Assembly (NCBI RefSeq): GCF_014269285.1 | Contig: NZ_JACOAF010000026.1 | Location: forward strand, 53,453 to 117,452 | Source of the DNA: Rufibacter sediminis | GTDB taxonomy: Bacteria > Bacteroidota > Bacteroidia > Cytophagales > Hymenobacteraceae | Direction: 5' to 3' | DNA length: 64,000 nt | Shown: one piece after another, positions 7,762-17,468 of the stretch | Position numbering within the stretch: the stretch's first letter is position 1 | Layout: the number at the start of each line of letters is the position of its first letter | Notes under the pieces: model-generated | Seen by the model: only the letters and a program-made list of their open reading frames with translations | What the model was told of the DNA's origin: nothing | The model's database searches: none | Position numbers and translations under genes: made by a program

Positions 7762-8757
7762 ATGAAATACTCAAAGATCTTCCTCTTCTTCAGTCTTTTA
7801 CTGCTTACCCTTTCCTCTCACGCGCAGCTCCAGCCGCTGGATGCGGAATTGACCACGTACCAATACCCCTTCCCGGTGGCTTTCCACCCGGTGAAAGTAC
7901 AGCAGCAGGCGTTCAAAATGGCGTACATGGACGTGAAACCGCAGAAAGCCAACGGCAAAACTGTGGTGCTGCTGCACGGAAAGAACTTCAACGGGGCTTA
8001 CTGGGAGCAAACCGCCAAGGATCTGTCTAAGAACGGTTACCGGGTCATCATCCCAGATCAGATTGGCTTCGGGAAATCGTCTAAGCCGCAGAACATCCAG
8101 TACTCGTTCCAGATGCTGGCCCAGAACACCAAAAGCCTGCTGGATACCTTGGGCGTAAAGAAAGCCACGGTGCTGGGCCACTCCATGGGCGGCATGTTGG
8201 CCACCCGTTTTGCGCTCATGTTCCCGGAAACGACTGAGAAACTGGTGCTGGAGAACCCCATCGGGCTAGAGGACTGGAAACGCTGGGTGCCTTACCAGAG
8301 CGTGGAGAAATGGTACGCCGGCGAGCTGAAGCAGACGCAGGAAAGCATTAAGAAGTACCAGCTGGACAACTACTACGGCGGCCAATGGAAACCCGCTTAT
8401 GACAAAGGAGTGAACCTGCTGGCCGGCTGGACCATTGGACCCGATTACCCCAAAGTCGCCTGGAACGCCGCACTCACGTATGACATGATCTTCACGCAGC
8501 CGGTGGTGTATGAGTTCGATCAGCTCAAAATGCCCACGCTCCTGATCATCGGGCAGCGCGACCGCACGGCTTTGGGCAAAGCGAACGCGCCCGCCGCCGC
8601 CCGCGAGAAACTGGGCAACTACCCGGCCCTGGGCAAAGAAACCGCCCGGAAGATACCCAATGCCAAACTGATAGAGCTGGACAACGTGGGGCACCTGCCG
8701 CACATTGAGGCGTATGATCGATTTATCCAGCCGTTTCTGGCTTTTCTGAAAGGATAA
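7762..8757 (+). CDS. Alpha/beta hydrolase, exported
   Basis: 331 residues with a signal peptide ending SSHAQ. Catalytic triad candidates: Ser in GHSMGG (nucleophile elbow), Asp in IGQRDRTAL and His in DNVGHLPHIE; oxyanion region VVLLHGKNFNGAYW. This is the fold of haloperoxidase/epoxide-hydrolase-like esterases; the substrate is unknown. The start at 7762 (MKYSK) is chosen over an in-frame ATG at 7702 because it begins exactly at the signal peptide. The 114-bp gap upstream contains a TAGCCCC/GGGGCTA hairpin (7672-7699). Confidence 0.88.
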   Translation: MKYSKIFLFFSLLLLTLSSHAQLQPLDAELTTYQYPFPVAFHPVKVQQQAFKMAYMDVKPQKANGKTVVLLHGKNFNGAYWEQTAKDLSKNGYRVIIPDQIGFGKSSKPQNIQYSFQMLAQNTKSLLDTLGVKKATVLGHSMGGMLATRFALMFPETTEKLVLENPIGLEDWKRWVPYQSVEKWYAGELKQTQESIKKYQLDNYYGGQWKPAYDKGVNLLAGWTIGPDYPKVAWNAALTYDMIFTQPVVYEFDQLKMPTLLIIGQRDRTALGKANAPAAAREKLGNYPALGKETARKIPNAKLIELDNVGHLPHIEAYDRFIQPFLAFLKG

Positions 8758-8797
8758 TAGTCAAGTTCTCCGCTTCCGCATCGCAACACATTTTACT

Positions 8798-8843
8798 ATT
8801 CTGTTTAGGGGCTCTTTTTCGGAAATCAGCCCCTAAACAGAAT
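8798..8843. repeat. GTTT-palindrome repeat, copy 6
   Basis: Perfect 16-bp arms: 8798-8813 (ends TTTAGGGGCT) and 8828-8843 (starts AGCCCCTAAA). 41 bp after the hydrolase stop. Confidence 0.9.
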
Positions 8844-8903
8844 AATTTCAAGGTCCTTTAAACTTATTGAAGATTGCTTGGTCTAAGCACAAATCAATGT
8901 TCA

Positions 8904-11852
8904 ATGAGAAAAATATCTTTACTCTTCTTTCTGTTTCTAGCCATCTCCGTTGCAGGATATGGTCAGTCAACCTCCGTGCGTGGCCAGGCCGTGGGAGGTG
9001 GTTCTCCCCTGATTGGAGCCACCGTGGCGCTGCTGAACGCGCAGGATTCCAGTGTGTACAAAGGAGCCGCCACCGACGTGGAAGGCCGGTTTGAGATTGC
9101 CGGAATTCAGAACGGGCGCTTTGTCCTGAAGATTTCCTACTTAGGTTTCGGGACGCTCTACCGTTCTGTGACGGCTACCGGTGCTCCCATCCAATTGGGT
9201 ACGCTCACCCTCAGCGCCGGCGCCACCACCCTCCGCGAAGTGGAAGTAGTGGGCCGCGCCGCCACCGTGATTCAGAAACAGGATACCTCTGAGATGAACG
9301 CCGCTGCCTTCAAAGTGAACCGCGACGCGAACGCCGAGAACCTCATCCAGAAAATGCCGGGCATTACCATCCAGAACGGACAGGTACAGGCCCAGGGCGA
9401 GCGCGTGCAGCGGATTCTGGTAGACGGGAAAGAATTCTTCGGGGAAGACCCTAATGCCGTGCTTAAAAACCTGCCGGCCGAGGTGATCTCCAAAATTCAA
9501 GTTTTCGACCGCCAGAGCGATCAGGCCCAGTTTACCGGCTTTAACGACGGCAACGAGCAGAAAACGATCAACATCGTGACCAAACCCGAGTTCCGGACCG
9601 GCCGTTTCGGGCGGATCAGTGCGGGTGCGGGAACCGATGGTCGCTATAGAATCAGCGGGAACATCAACCAGTTTGAGGGTGACCGCCGCATTTCCATTGT
9701 GGGCCTGAGCAATAACGTGAACGAGCAGAACTTCTCCTCCGAAGACCTGGTGGGCGTAGCCAGCGCCTCTAGCCGGGGCGGCGGCGGAAACCGGGGCGGC
9801 GGAGGCGGTGGTGGTCCCCGCGGTGGCGGAGGTGGCGGCTTTGGCGGCGGCAACAACACCGGCGACTTCCTGGTGAACACCAACAACGGGATTGCCAAAA
9901 CCAACGCCATAGGCATCAACTACCTGGACAAATGGGGCAAGAAAGTAGACGTGCAGGGCAGTTACTTCTTCAACCACACAGACAATGACTATACCTATTC
10001 TTCATTCAGAAACTTTGAACGCGACGGCTACCAGGTGAGGGAGAATGGTAACTCTGACGGCATAAACCAGAATCACAGATTCAATTTGAGGTTAACTTAT
10101 AACATAGACTCGGCTAACTCCATCATTGTGCGGCCAAGGCTGAGTGTGCAGCAGAACAACGGAGACAGCTTTACAGAATCTAACCTGCTGGGGAACCTGG
10201 ATGGGCAATCAAGAAACATCTTCATCAATAATTTTGACAACCTGTTCCGGTCAGATTTAAAGGGCATCAACTTTAACAACAATATTTTGTACCGCCACAG
10301 TTTTGCCAAAAGAGGCCGCACCATCAGTTTGGATGTATCTAATGGTTATAACCAGAACAAGGGAGACAACAGATCAGACATCTCTTACTTCTTTGACCGG
10401 AACAACGAGGGCGATGACTCGCTGGTTTATTTGAACTCCAACTTAAACAACAGAGGCTACTCTGTGGGAGGAAGCCTGAACTATACGGAACCTCTCACCC
10501 AGAACACCCAGTTGCAATTGACGTACGCCACCAACTACAGCAACTCAGACGGCGACAGACGTACCTACCAGTTCCGCCCGGTGTCGGAACTCTATGACAG
10601 CCTGGTGGCCAACCAGTCCAGCACGGTAGATAATGTGACCAGAACGCAGGAGTTTGGCGGAGGCTGGCGCTACAATACACGCAACTTCCAGTTGATGCTG
10701 AGTGCCCGTTACCAGTGGTTAGAGCTTTCCACCGATCAACTCTACCCTACCGCCATAGACACCACCCGCAACTACCACAATGTGTTACCGTTTGCCATGC
10801 TGCGTTACAACTTCAACCAGGACCGTAACATCCGGATCTTCTACATGGGCCGTTCACAGACTCCTTCGGTAGACCAGTTGCAGAGCGCGGTAGACGTGTC
10901 TAACCCTACTTTGATCACGCAAGGAAACCCCAACCTGGGCCAGAGTTTCAGCCATAACTTCAACATCCGGTACTCCGCCGCCAACCCCGGCAAGTCATCT
11001 AACTTCTTTGCGGTTTTAGGCGGTTCTGTGAGCCAGGATTACATTGGGCGATTGACCATCAGAAACAACGCCCGAGGCGAAAACGCCCCTTCCTACACCA
11101 CTCCTTCCGGTATTGTGTTAAGGAGCGGAGTACAGCTTTCTTCTCCGGTTAACTTATCAGGTCAGTACTCGCTCCGTTCTTTCTTCAACTATGGCTTACC
11201 TTTAGGTTTCATCAAGTCAAACCTGAACCTGAACGCCAACGCGACTTACTCTTTCACCCCTGCCTTGTACGCCGATACGGAAAGTGATTATCGGATCGTG
11301 AACAACGATACCAAAAGCACGAACTTGGGCGGGGGCGTGGTTTTGAGCAGCAACATCAGCGAGAACTTTGACTTCCTGGTATCCACCAATGCCACCTACA
11401 ATAAAGTAGACTATACCTACCTCACCCAGCAGGGTAACAACAACTACAACCAAAGCAGCTTTGTGCGCCTGAATTGGCTCGCCTGGAAAGGGTTGAACAT
11501 CACCACCGAGGTGAACCACCAATACAACGGCGGGCTATCTGCGGGCATAGACAAGACGTTCATGCTCTGGAACGGCAGCATTGGCTACAAGTTCATGAAA
11601 GACAAGCAAGCCGAAATCCGGTTGTCAGGGTTTGACTTACTAGGTGAAAACACCAGCATTCAGCGGAATTACCAGGCCAACTACATTGAAGACGTACAGA
11701 CCACCGTGTTGCAGCGTTACTTCATGCTAAGCTTCAACTACAACCTGCGCCAGTTTGGATCAAGCCGCGGCGGCAACACCCCTCCAGCCACCCCAGGCGG
11801 TTACCCGGGAGGTGGCTACCCCGGCGGTGGTCGCCCGGGCGGCAACTTCTAA
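8904..11852 (+). CDS. TonB-receptor-like outer membrane beta-barrel protein with carboxypeptidase-regulatory domain
   Basis: 982 residues. Order: signal peptide (MRKISLLFFLFLAISVAGYGQ), a carboxypeptidase-regulatory-like beta-sandwich (about 25-105, VRGQAVGGGSPLIGATVALL), a plug-like region (LIQKMPGITIQNGQVQAQG, RILVDGKEFF), then a long beta-barrel of the OMP_b-brl family. Such proteins sit in the outer membrane; ligand unknown. No SusD-like partner is adjacent, arguing against a polysaccharide locus. Two unusual Gly-rich stretches: about 290-315, between plug and barrel, and the C-terminal tail rich in PGGYPGGG. The start at 8904 is preferred over 8874 because it begins the signal peptide. 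Confidence 0.88.
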   Translation: MRKISLLFFLFLAISVAGYGQSTSVRGQAVGGGSPLIGATVALLNAQDSSVYKGAATDVEGRFEIAGIQNGRFVLKISYLGFGTLYRSVTATGAPIQLGTLTLSAGATTLREVEVVGRAATVIQKQDTSEMNAAAFKVNRDANAENLIQKMPGITIQNGQVQAQGERVQRILVDGKEFFGEDPNAVLKNLPAEVISKIQVFDRQSDQAQFTGFNDGNEQKTINIVTKPEFRTGRFGRISAGAGTDGRYRISGNINQFEGDRRISIVGLSNNVNEQNFSSEDLVGVASASSRGGGGNRGGGGGGGPRGGGGGGFGGGNNTGDFLVNTNNGIAKTNAIGINYLDKWGKKVDVQGSYFFNHTDNDYTYSSFRNFERDGYQVRENGNSDGINQNHRFNLRLTYNIDSANSIIVRPRLSVQQNNGDSFTESNLLGNLDGQSRNIFINNFDNLFRSDLKGINFNNNILYRHSFAKRGRTISLDVSNGYNQNKGDNRSDISYFFDRNNEGDDSLVYLNSNLNNRGYSVGGSLNYTEPLTQNTQLQLTYATNYSNSDGDRRTYQFRPVSELYDSLVANQSSTVDNVTRTQEFGGGWRYNTRNFQLMLSARYQWLELSTDQLYPTAIDTTRNYHNVLPFAMLRYNFNQDRNIRIFYMGRSQTPSVDQLQSAVDVSNPTLITQGNPNLGQSFSHNFNIRYSAANPGKSSNFFAVLGGSVSQDYIGRLTIRNNARGENAPSYTTPSGIVLRSGVQLSSPVNLSGQYSLRSFFNYGLPLGFIKSNLNLNANATYSFTPALYADTESDYRIVNNDTKSTNLGGGVVLSSNISENFDFLVSTNATYNKVDYTYLTQQGNNNYNQSSFVRLNWLAWKGLNITTEVNHQYNGGLSAGIDKTFMLWNGSIGYKFMKDKQAEIRLSGFDLLGENTSIQRNYQANYIEDVQTTVLQRYFMLSFNYNLRQFGSSRGGNTPPATPGGYPGGGYPGGGRPGGNF

Positions 11853-11870
11853 GCTTTTCCTGACCATTTC

Positions 11871-11910
11871 CTGTTTCGGGCCTCTTTTTCAGAAAAGAGG
11901 CCCGAAACTG
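11871..11910. repeat. GTTT-palindrome repeat, copy 7
   Basis: Arms TTTCGGGCCTCTTTT (11874-11888) and AAAAGAGGCCCGAAA (11893-11907) pair perfectly; 18 bp after the barrel gene. Confidence 0.92.
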
Positions 11911-12023
11911 TTTTTAGGACTTTCTGTTTCATCGTTCACCGAGGTTTGCGCCAGAAAGAGAGAAAATATGAGTTCATTTTCAAGCCGTTTTTTAAAACCA
12001 GCCCAAAACGCAGAGACTATTCC

Positions 12024-12184
12024 CACGCATTCCGTCCCCCTTTGAAGGGGGTAGGGGGATGACCAAGACGGCAGAAGAACCATTAACTTCAGCTAAAATG
12101 ATTGAGAAAATGAATCTCTGGAATGTTTTATCAGCATGAGTCATCATCCCCCTACCCCCCATTCGAAGCGGGACGGAATGCGTG
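12024..12184. repeat. Inverted-repeat pair A
   Basis: Left arm 12024-12062 (starts CACGCATTCCGTCCC) and right arm 12141-12184 (ends GGGACGGAATGCGTG) are near-perfect reverse complements, each containing a CCCCC/GGGGG run around TTTGAAG or TTCGAAG. They flank 78 bp without a gene. Together with copies 7 and 8 of the GTTT palindrome this fills the 620-bp gap before the oxidoreductase gene. Confidence 0.85.
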
Positions 12185-12199
12185 TCTCAGCGCTAACGA

Positions 12200-12237
12200 G
12201 TGTTTTGGCCCCGATTTCGGAAAAACGGCCGTGAAAC
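12200..12237. repeat. GTTT-palindrome repeat, copy 8
   Basis: GTTTTGGCCCC and GGCCGTGAAAC around GATTTCGGAAAAA; imperfect. Confidence 0.65.
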
Positions 12238-12471
12238 GCCTTGCCAGCTGTAGAGATAGAGCCAGAAGTTGTAAGACGGGCTAAAATCCCTTTTGACTTT
12301 CCCTTTAGAGCCCTTACATTCGGGAATTAGAGAGGATGGAAGCCCCGGTTGGCGCGAGTACTTGTTTGCATTTACGTTCTCCCCAGAAACCCCGCGGATC
12401 TTCCCTCTCGCTTTTTCAGCTTTTTTAAGCGGCCCCTCTGCTCCGGTTGCGAGCGGACCCGCCCTACTTTC

Positions 12472-15414
12472 ATGAGTCCGGAGAAATTACTGTACCTCGC
12501 CCAGAAACTGGAAGGCGAACTTCATTACGATAATACCTACCTCACCCTGTACGCCACCGACGCCTCGGCGTACCGTGAGAAGCCGTTGGCCGTCGCATTT
12601 CCGGCCTCGGTGGAAGACCTGAAAACCCTGATCTTGTTTGCCAAACTGGAAGGCACGTCGCTGATTCCGCGCACGGCGGGTACGTCGTTGGCGGGCCAGG
12701 TGGTGGGCAGCGGCATTGTGGTGGATGTTTCCAGAACGTTCACCAAGATTCTGGAAGTAAACCCTGCCGAAGGCTGGGTGCGCGTGGAGCCGGGCGTGAT
12801 ACGTGATGAGCTGAACATGTTCCTGCGGCAGCATGGCCTGTACTTCGGGCCGGAAACGTCTACGGCGAACCGTGCTATGATTGGCGGCATGGTGGGCAAC
12901 AACTCCTGCGGATCTAACTCTATTGTGTACGGCAGTGCGCGCGAACACCTGCTGAGCGTGAAAGCCATTCTGAGCGATGGCACCGAGGCGGAGTTCGGGG
13001 CGTTGACCTTGGAAGAATTTGAGGCCAAGTGCCGCGGTGAGAACACCTCGGGTGATCTAGAGACCCGCATTTACCAGGCCACCAAGGCCATGCTGAGCCA
13101 CGGGCCTACGCAGGAGAACATCCGGGCGGAGTTTCCGAAGCCCAGCATCCAGCGCCGGAACACCGGGTACGCCATTGACCTGCTGCTGGAAACCGAGCCG
13201 TTTACCCAAGGCAAAGAGCCGTTCAACTTCTGTAAACTCATTGCCGGTTCTGAGGGTACGCTGGCCTTCCTCACCGAAATTAAATTGCACGCCGATCCGC
13301 TTCCACCGAAGGAAATCGGTTTGCTGTGTATCCACTGCGAGACCGTAGATGAATCCCTCAGGGCGAATTTGGTGGCGCTGCGCCATAACCCAAGCGCGAG
13401 TGAGCTCATGGACCACTACGTGCTGGAGTGTACCAAAACCAACATTGAGCAGAGCCAGAACCGCTTCTTCGTGCAGGGTGACCCGGGCGCCATTCTGGTG
13501 GTAGAATTCACCGACCATACCCAGGCCGCTATTCAGGAAAGAGCCAATGCGCTGATCAAAGACTTAGAAGAAAATAAACTGGGCTACCACTATCCGCTGG
13601 TACTGGGCACCGACACCAAGAAAGTCTGGACCCTTAGAAAAGCAGGCCTTGGGTTGTTGTCTAACATCCCAGGAGATGCTAAACCAGTGGCCGTGATTGA
13701 AGATACGGCAGTAGATGTAGCAGATTTGCCGGAGTTCATCCGGGAGTTTAACCTCACGCTGGAGCAGTACGGCTTGTACTGCGTGCACTATGCCCACGCG
13801 GGTACCGGTGAGCTGCACCTGCGGCCAATCATTGACCTGAAGACCGAGGAAGGCAACAAGCTGTTCCGGGACATTGCCACCGAGATTGCCCATCTGGTGA
13901 AGAAATACCGCGGCTCGCTGAGCGGCGAGCACGGCGATGGCCGTCTGCGCGGTGAGTTTATCCCGTTCATGATTGGCGAAGAAAACTACAAGCTGCTGGA
14001 TGAAGTGAAGCGCGTGTGGGACCCAGCCAACATCTTCAACCCGGGCAAGATTGTGAACACGCCGTCTATGAACACCTTCCTGCGCTATGAACCCGGACAG
14101 GAGACCCCGGAGTTTGACACGGTGTTCAAGTTCAGCCAGGCGGGGGGTGTGCTCAGAGCCGCTGAGCTTTGCAACGGCTCCGGCGACTGCCGCAAAACGC
14201 ACCTTACCGGCGGTACCATGTGCCCTAGTTACATGGTCACCCGCAATGAGAAAGACACTACCCGCGGACGGGCCAACGTGATGCGCGAGTTCCTGACTCG
14301 CTCGCCCAAAGCCAATCGCTTTGACCACCATGAAATTAAGGATGCCATGGACCTGTGCCTTTCCTGCAAAGGCTGCAAGTCTGAGTGCCCATCTAACGTA
14401 GACGTAGCCAAGCTGAAAGCCGAGTTCCTGCAGCATTACTATGATGCCAATGGCGTTCCGTTCCGTACGCGCCTCATTGGTAATTTCAACAACGCGAACA
14501 AACTGGCCTCGCTCCTGCCGGGTGCCTACAACCTGCTCTTCAAAAACGATTTCACGGCAAAAGCCTTCAAGAAAGCCGTAGGTTTCGCGCCGGAGCGCAC
14601 CTTGCCATTGTTGCACAAAACCACGCTGCGCAGCTGGTTTAAGAAGCACCAAGCCGAGAAAGTGAAAGAATGCGCCGCGCCTAAAAAGAAAGTGTACCTG
14701 TTCTGCGACGAGTTCACCAACTACAATGACACGCCCATTGGCATCAAAGCGGTGCTGCTGCTGGAGAAACTGGGCTATGAGGTAGTAATACCGGAGCATG
14801 AGGAAAGCGGCCGTACCTACCTGTCTAAGGGTCTGGTGCGCGAAGCCAAGAAACTGGCCCAGAAAAACGTGGCCCTGCTGCACAAACTTATCTCTTCTGA
14901 GACGCCGCTCATAGGCATTGAACCCAGCTGTATTCTCTCCTTCCGTGATGAATACCTTGATCTGGTAGACGAAGACCAACTGGAAGACGCCAAAAAGCTT
15001 TCTATCCACTGCCTTCAGTTTGATGAGTTCATTGCGCGTGAAATCCTGAACAAGAACATTGAGAAGGATCTCTTCAAAACCGAGGCCCGCCTGATTAAAC
15101 TGCACGGCCACTGCCACCAGAAGGCCCTTTCCAGCGTGCTGTACACCCAGCAGATGCTGAGCTTACCGGCCAACTACAAGGTAGAAGTCATTCCATCGGG
15201 TTGCTGCGGTATGGCCGGCTCCTTCGGGTATGAAGCCGAGCATTACGAGGTCTCCATGAAAGTAGGCGAACTGGTGCTCTTCCCTACCGTCCGCCAACAA
15301 CCCGCCGAGGTCATCATCGCCGCCCCTGGCACCAGCTGCCGCCACCAAATCCACGACGGCACCGGCAGAGACGCCCAGCACCCTATTGAGGTTTTGTATG
15401 AAGCGTTGAGGTAA
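12472..15414 (+). CDS. FAD-linked oxidase / 4Fe-4S oxidoreductase (D-lactate or 2-hydroxyacid dehydrogenase type, YdiJ-like)
   Basis: 980 residues, the size of the E. coli YdiJ group. Domains: FAD-binding PCMH domain (RTAGTSLAGQVVGSG, PETSTANRAMIGGMVGNNSCG), FAD-oxidase C-terminal domain (HYAHAGTGELHLRP, LSGEHGDGRLRG), two 4Fe-4S sites (CNGSGDCRK with CPSY, and CLSCKGCKSECPSN), and a C-terminal cysteine-rich domain (HGHCHQKAL, PSGCCGMAGSFGYE). Expected to oxidise a 2-hydroxyacid and pass electrons to the quinone pool at the membrane; exact substrate unknown. The start at 12472 (MSPEK) replaces an upstream in-frame alternative at 12349 with non-conserved sequence. A weak promoter (TTG 12293, TACATTCG 12315-12322) lies 150 bp upstream. 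Confidence 0.9.
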   Translation: MSPEKLLYLAQKLEGELHYDNTYLTLYATDASAYREKPLAVAFPASVEDLKTLILFAKLEGTSLIPRTAGTSLAGQVVGSGIVVDVSRTFTKILEVNPAEGWVRVEPGVIRDELNMFLRQHGLYFGPETSTANRAMIGGMVGNNSCGSNSIVYGSAREHLLSVKAILSDGTEAEFGALTLEEFEAKCRGENTSGDLETRIYQATKAMLSHGPTQENIRAEFPKPSIQRRNTGYAIDLLLETEPFTQGKEPFNFCKLIAGSEGTLAFLTEIKLHADPLPPKEIGLLCIHCETVDESLRANLVALRHNPSASELMDHYVLECTKTNIEQSQNRFFVQGDPGAILVVEFTDHTQAAIQERANALIKDLEENKLGYHYPLVLGTDTKKVWTLRKAGLGLLSNIPGDAKPVAVIEDTAVDVADLPEFIREFNLTLEQYGLYCVHYAHAGTGELHLRPIIDLKTEEGNKLFRDIATEIAHLVKKYRGSLSGEHGDGRLRGEFIPFMIGEENYKLLDEVKRVWDPANIFNPGKIVNTPSMNTFLRYEPGQETPEFDTVFKFSQAGGVLRAAELCNGSGDCRKTHLTGGTMCPSYMVTRNEKDTTRGRANVMREFLTRSPKANRFDHHEIKDAMDLCLSCKGCKSECPSNVDVAKLKAEFLQHYYDANGVPFRTRLIGNFNNANKLASLLPGAYNLLFKNDFTAKAFKKAVGFAPERTLPLLHKTTLRSWFKKHQAEKVKECAAPKKKVYLFCDEFTNYNDTPIGIKAVLLLEKLGYEVVIPEHEESGRTYLSKGLVREAKKLAQKNVALLHKLISSETPLIGIEPSCILSFRDEYLDLVDEDQLEDAKKLSIHCLQFDEFIAREILNKNIEKDLFKTEARLIKLHGHCHQKALSSVLYTQQMLSLPANYKVEVIPSGCCGMAGSFGYEAEHYEVSMKVGELVLFPTVRQQPAEVIIAAPGTSCRHQIHDGTGRDAQHPIEVLYEALR

Positions 15415-15428
15415 TGGGTGGTTATAGT

Positions 15429-15459
15429 AAAAAGGGCTAATTTAGATTTAGCCCTTTTT
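15429..15459 (+). terminator. Intrinsic terminator after the oxidoreductase gene
   Basis: AAAAAGGGCTAA (15429-15440) pairs perfectly with TTAGCCCTTTTT (15448-15459). It marks the left edge of the AT-rich island. Confidence 0.85.
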
Positions 15460-15535
15460 CATTATTTATAATTCAATTTACTTGATCAAACTAAAACAAA
15501 TAAAATTAGAGAACCAACTGGTATTAAATTCAATT

Positions 15536-17407
15536 ATGGAAAGAAGAATTGAAGAGGATATTCCAATTTTAGGCAAAGTATATGTTAACTTTGTTAATTT
15601 AGCCTCTATAGTTTTTGAATTATATGAAAAAGAGAATGAGATAGCAAGACAAAAAAACATCCCTCACCTTGGCTTAATTGCTAGAGCATTTAAGGGTGTA
15701 AACCACTCTAGATATGAATACCTTATAATACAATGTGTTATTTCAGAATTAGCAGATAATAATTTTAAGGGAACTACAAGTGCACAGGGTAATATAAAAA
15801 TAAATGGACAAAGCTATTTTGGAAATGATGTTATTAAAATGTGGTTTCTTCTTTCAAACTTTGGACATTGCAAAAATACAGTAGGTGATGAAAAAGCACT
15901 TCTTCTAAAGGCAAATCAAAAAAAAGGCTTCAGATCTCAATTAATAAACTCATTAAAGGACGATGAACTTAAGATTTGGGCTAATAATACAATAGACAAT
16001 TTTGATTATATTAAGTTTCATCACATTTTATCTATTAGAAGAATATACAAATCTATACCTAGAAAACTTGATATTCAAAAGAAAATTATATCTGTATATA
16101 AATTATTATTACTTGACTCGTCATTAACTACTACAATAGCCAACCAATTACAAGTTGAGCAGTTAAAGATAATTTACAATAACATCAGAGACCTTTCTAT
16201 TCTAGCACTTGACTCTAGAAATTCATCTCTACCTATTTCAATTGATATATTATCAACTGTTCTATCTTTTGATTTTTATGAGAACAGATATCAACAAACA
16301 AGGGCAAGTCAGATTTTTAATCCTATGATGTCTCTTCTTTACGATACGCTTTATTTAAATATAAAAAGCCAGACACGACAAAGGGCATATGAAATTAATG
16401 CATTTTCCTCTTTAGAGGACAATATCAATACTTGTATCGAGAGAGCGTTTAATAATGGGCTTGCAAATCCAAATGAATGTAATCTCACACACTTTTTGCG
16501 TATAGAATTGCATATTAATAATGTTGATGAAATTCATTTAGGAAAAGCACTTAGAAACTGCTTAACAGTAAAAAGAGGCATAAATAATTACGTGGAAGCG
16601 TCTTTGGACTTCAATCCTTTCACTTCAATTAGAGTAATAGACTTTTACATAGTAGATAATCACTTTGATGTAAGTCATTTACCAAAATTCTTAACTAATA
16701 TAAACGGAATTTTAGAAAACCAGATTAGAGGCACCTTAATAAACTTAATACACAATAAATTACACATATTTGACGGCTTAAACAAAGGAATAAAAAATAT
16801 AAGTTTATCTGAAGACAATGAAACAATTCTTCGTGATTCAATATTTGAAAGTATTTCATCTGAATATTTTCAACAAATAATAGAAAATAATATACCAGCA
16901 TTCAGAAATATATTATGGGCAGTCCTTAGATTTCATATAAAAGATAACTACTATTTTGACATAGATCATCACACATCAAAAGATTATAAATTTTTTGGAG
17001 TTAACCGAAACAATGAAGAAGACCTACTTACTATTGAAGTAGATCGTGCAATTTCTACAACTACTGATAATGACAGAAAACATGAACTAAAACAATTATT
17101 GCAATCAATTAAAAGAAAATTTAAAGGAACCACAATAGCTTGTTTATCTAGAATTACTGTATATGACTATTCCAAATCCCCAGATAAAAGAAAAGTGACT
17201 GATATAGATTCATTAGTCTTAAAATTCAATGAAGATACTATGTTACTTGAATTACATGAATCGAAAAATACTAGAACCCCTTATCGCGATGCAAAAAAAG
17301 ATCTAAACCAAAAATTAATTTCCATTCTTAATAAAAATTGTACTGGCTATCGCATTAGAGAAGTAAAAGGATATGGCGCGAAGCTTATTATTAAACATAA
17401 CTCCTAA
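15536..17407 (+). CDS. Uncharacterised 623-residue island protein with C-terminal PD-(D/E)XK-like motif
   Basis: Not recognised as a named family. Residues 58-63 (SRYEYL) and 105-112 (LLSNFGHC) have the spacing and flanks of an HD-domain pattern (sRfeHs...LLHDiGH), but the metal-binding His and HD are replaced, so any such domain would be degenerate; this is a guess. The middle is helical and featureless. Near the C-terminus, D556 (DIDSLVLKF) and E575-S-K577 (ELHESKN) match the D...ExK core of PD-(D/E)XK nucleases. Start: ATG at 15536 is preferred; a TTG at 15482 would add 18 residues. First of three AT-rich genes; 61 bp separate it from the next. Role perhaps defence; not shown. Confidence 0.7.
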   Translation: MERRIEEDIPILGKVYVNFVNLASIVFELYEKENEIARQKNIPHLGLIARAFKGVNHSRYEYLIIQCVISELADNNFKGTTSAQGNIKINGQSYFGNDVIKMWFLLSNFGHCKNTVGDEKALLLKANQKKGFRSQLINSLKDDELKIWANNTIDNFDYIKFHHILSIRRIYKSIPRKLDIQKKIISVYKLLLLDSSLTTTIANQLQVEQLKIIYNNIRDLSILALDSRNSSLPISIDILSTVLSFDFYENRYQQTRASQIFNPMMSLLYDTLYLNIKSQTRQRAYEINAFSSLEDNINTCIERAFNNGLANPNECNLTHFLRIELHINNVDEIHLGKALRNCLTVKRGINNYVEASLDFNPFTSIRVIDFYIVDNHFDVSHLPKFLTNINGILENQIRGTLINLIHNKLHIFDGLNKGIKNISLSEDNETILRDSIFESISSEYFQQIIENNIPAFRNILWAVLRFHIKDNYYFDIDHHTSKDYKFFGVNRNNEEDLLTIEVDRAISTTTDNDRKHELKQLLQSIKRKFKGTTIACLSRITVYDYSKSPDKRKVTDIDSLVLKFNEDTMLLELHESKNTRTPYRDAKKDLNQKLISILNKNCTGYRIREVKGYGAKLIIKHNS

Positions 17408-17468
17408 TATTGATTTAACTTTATAATCGGAGGCTAGGCATTTTTCGTTATATGAATTTAGTTTAAAC

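Noticed and set aside
13564..15117. 517-residue minus-strand frame inside the FAD/Fe-S oxidoreductase
   Set aside because: Long because of the high-GC codon pattern of the plus-strand gene; no motif and complete overlap with a well-supported gene.
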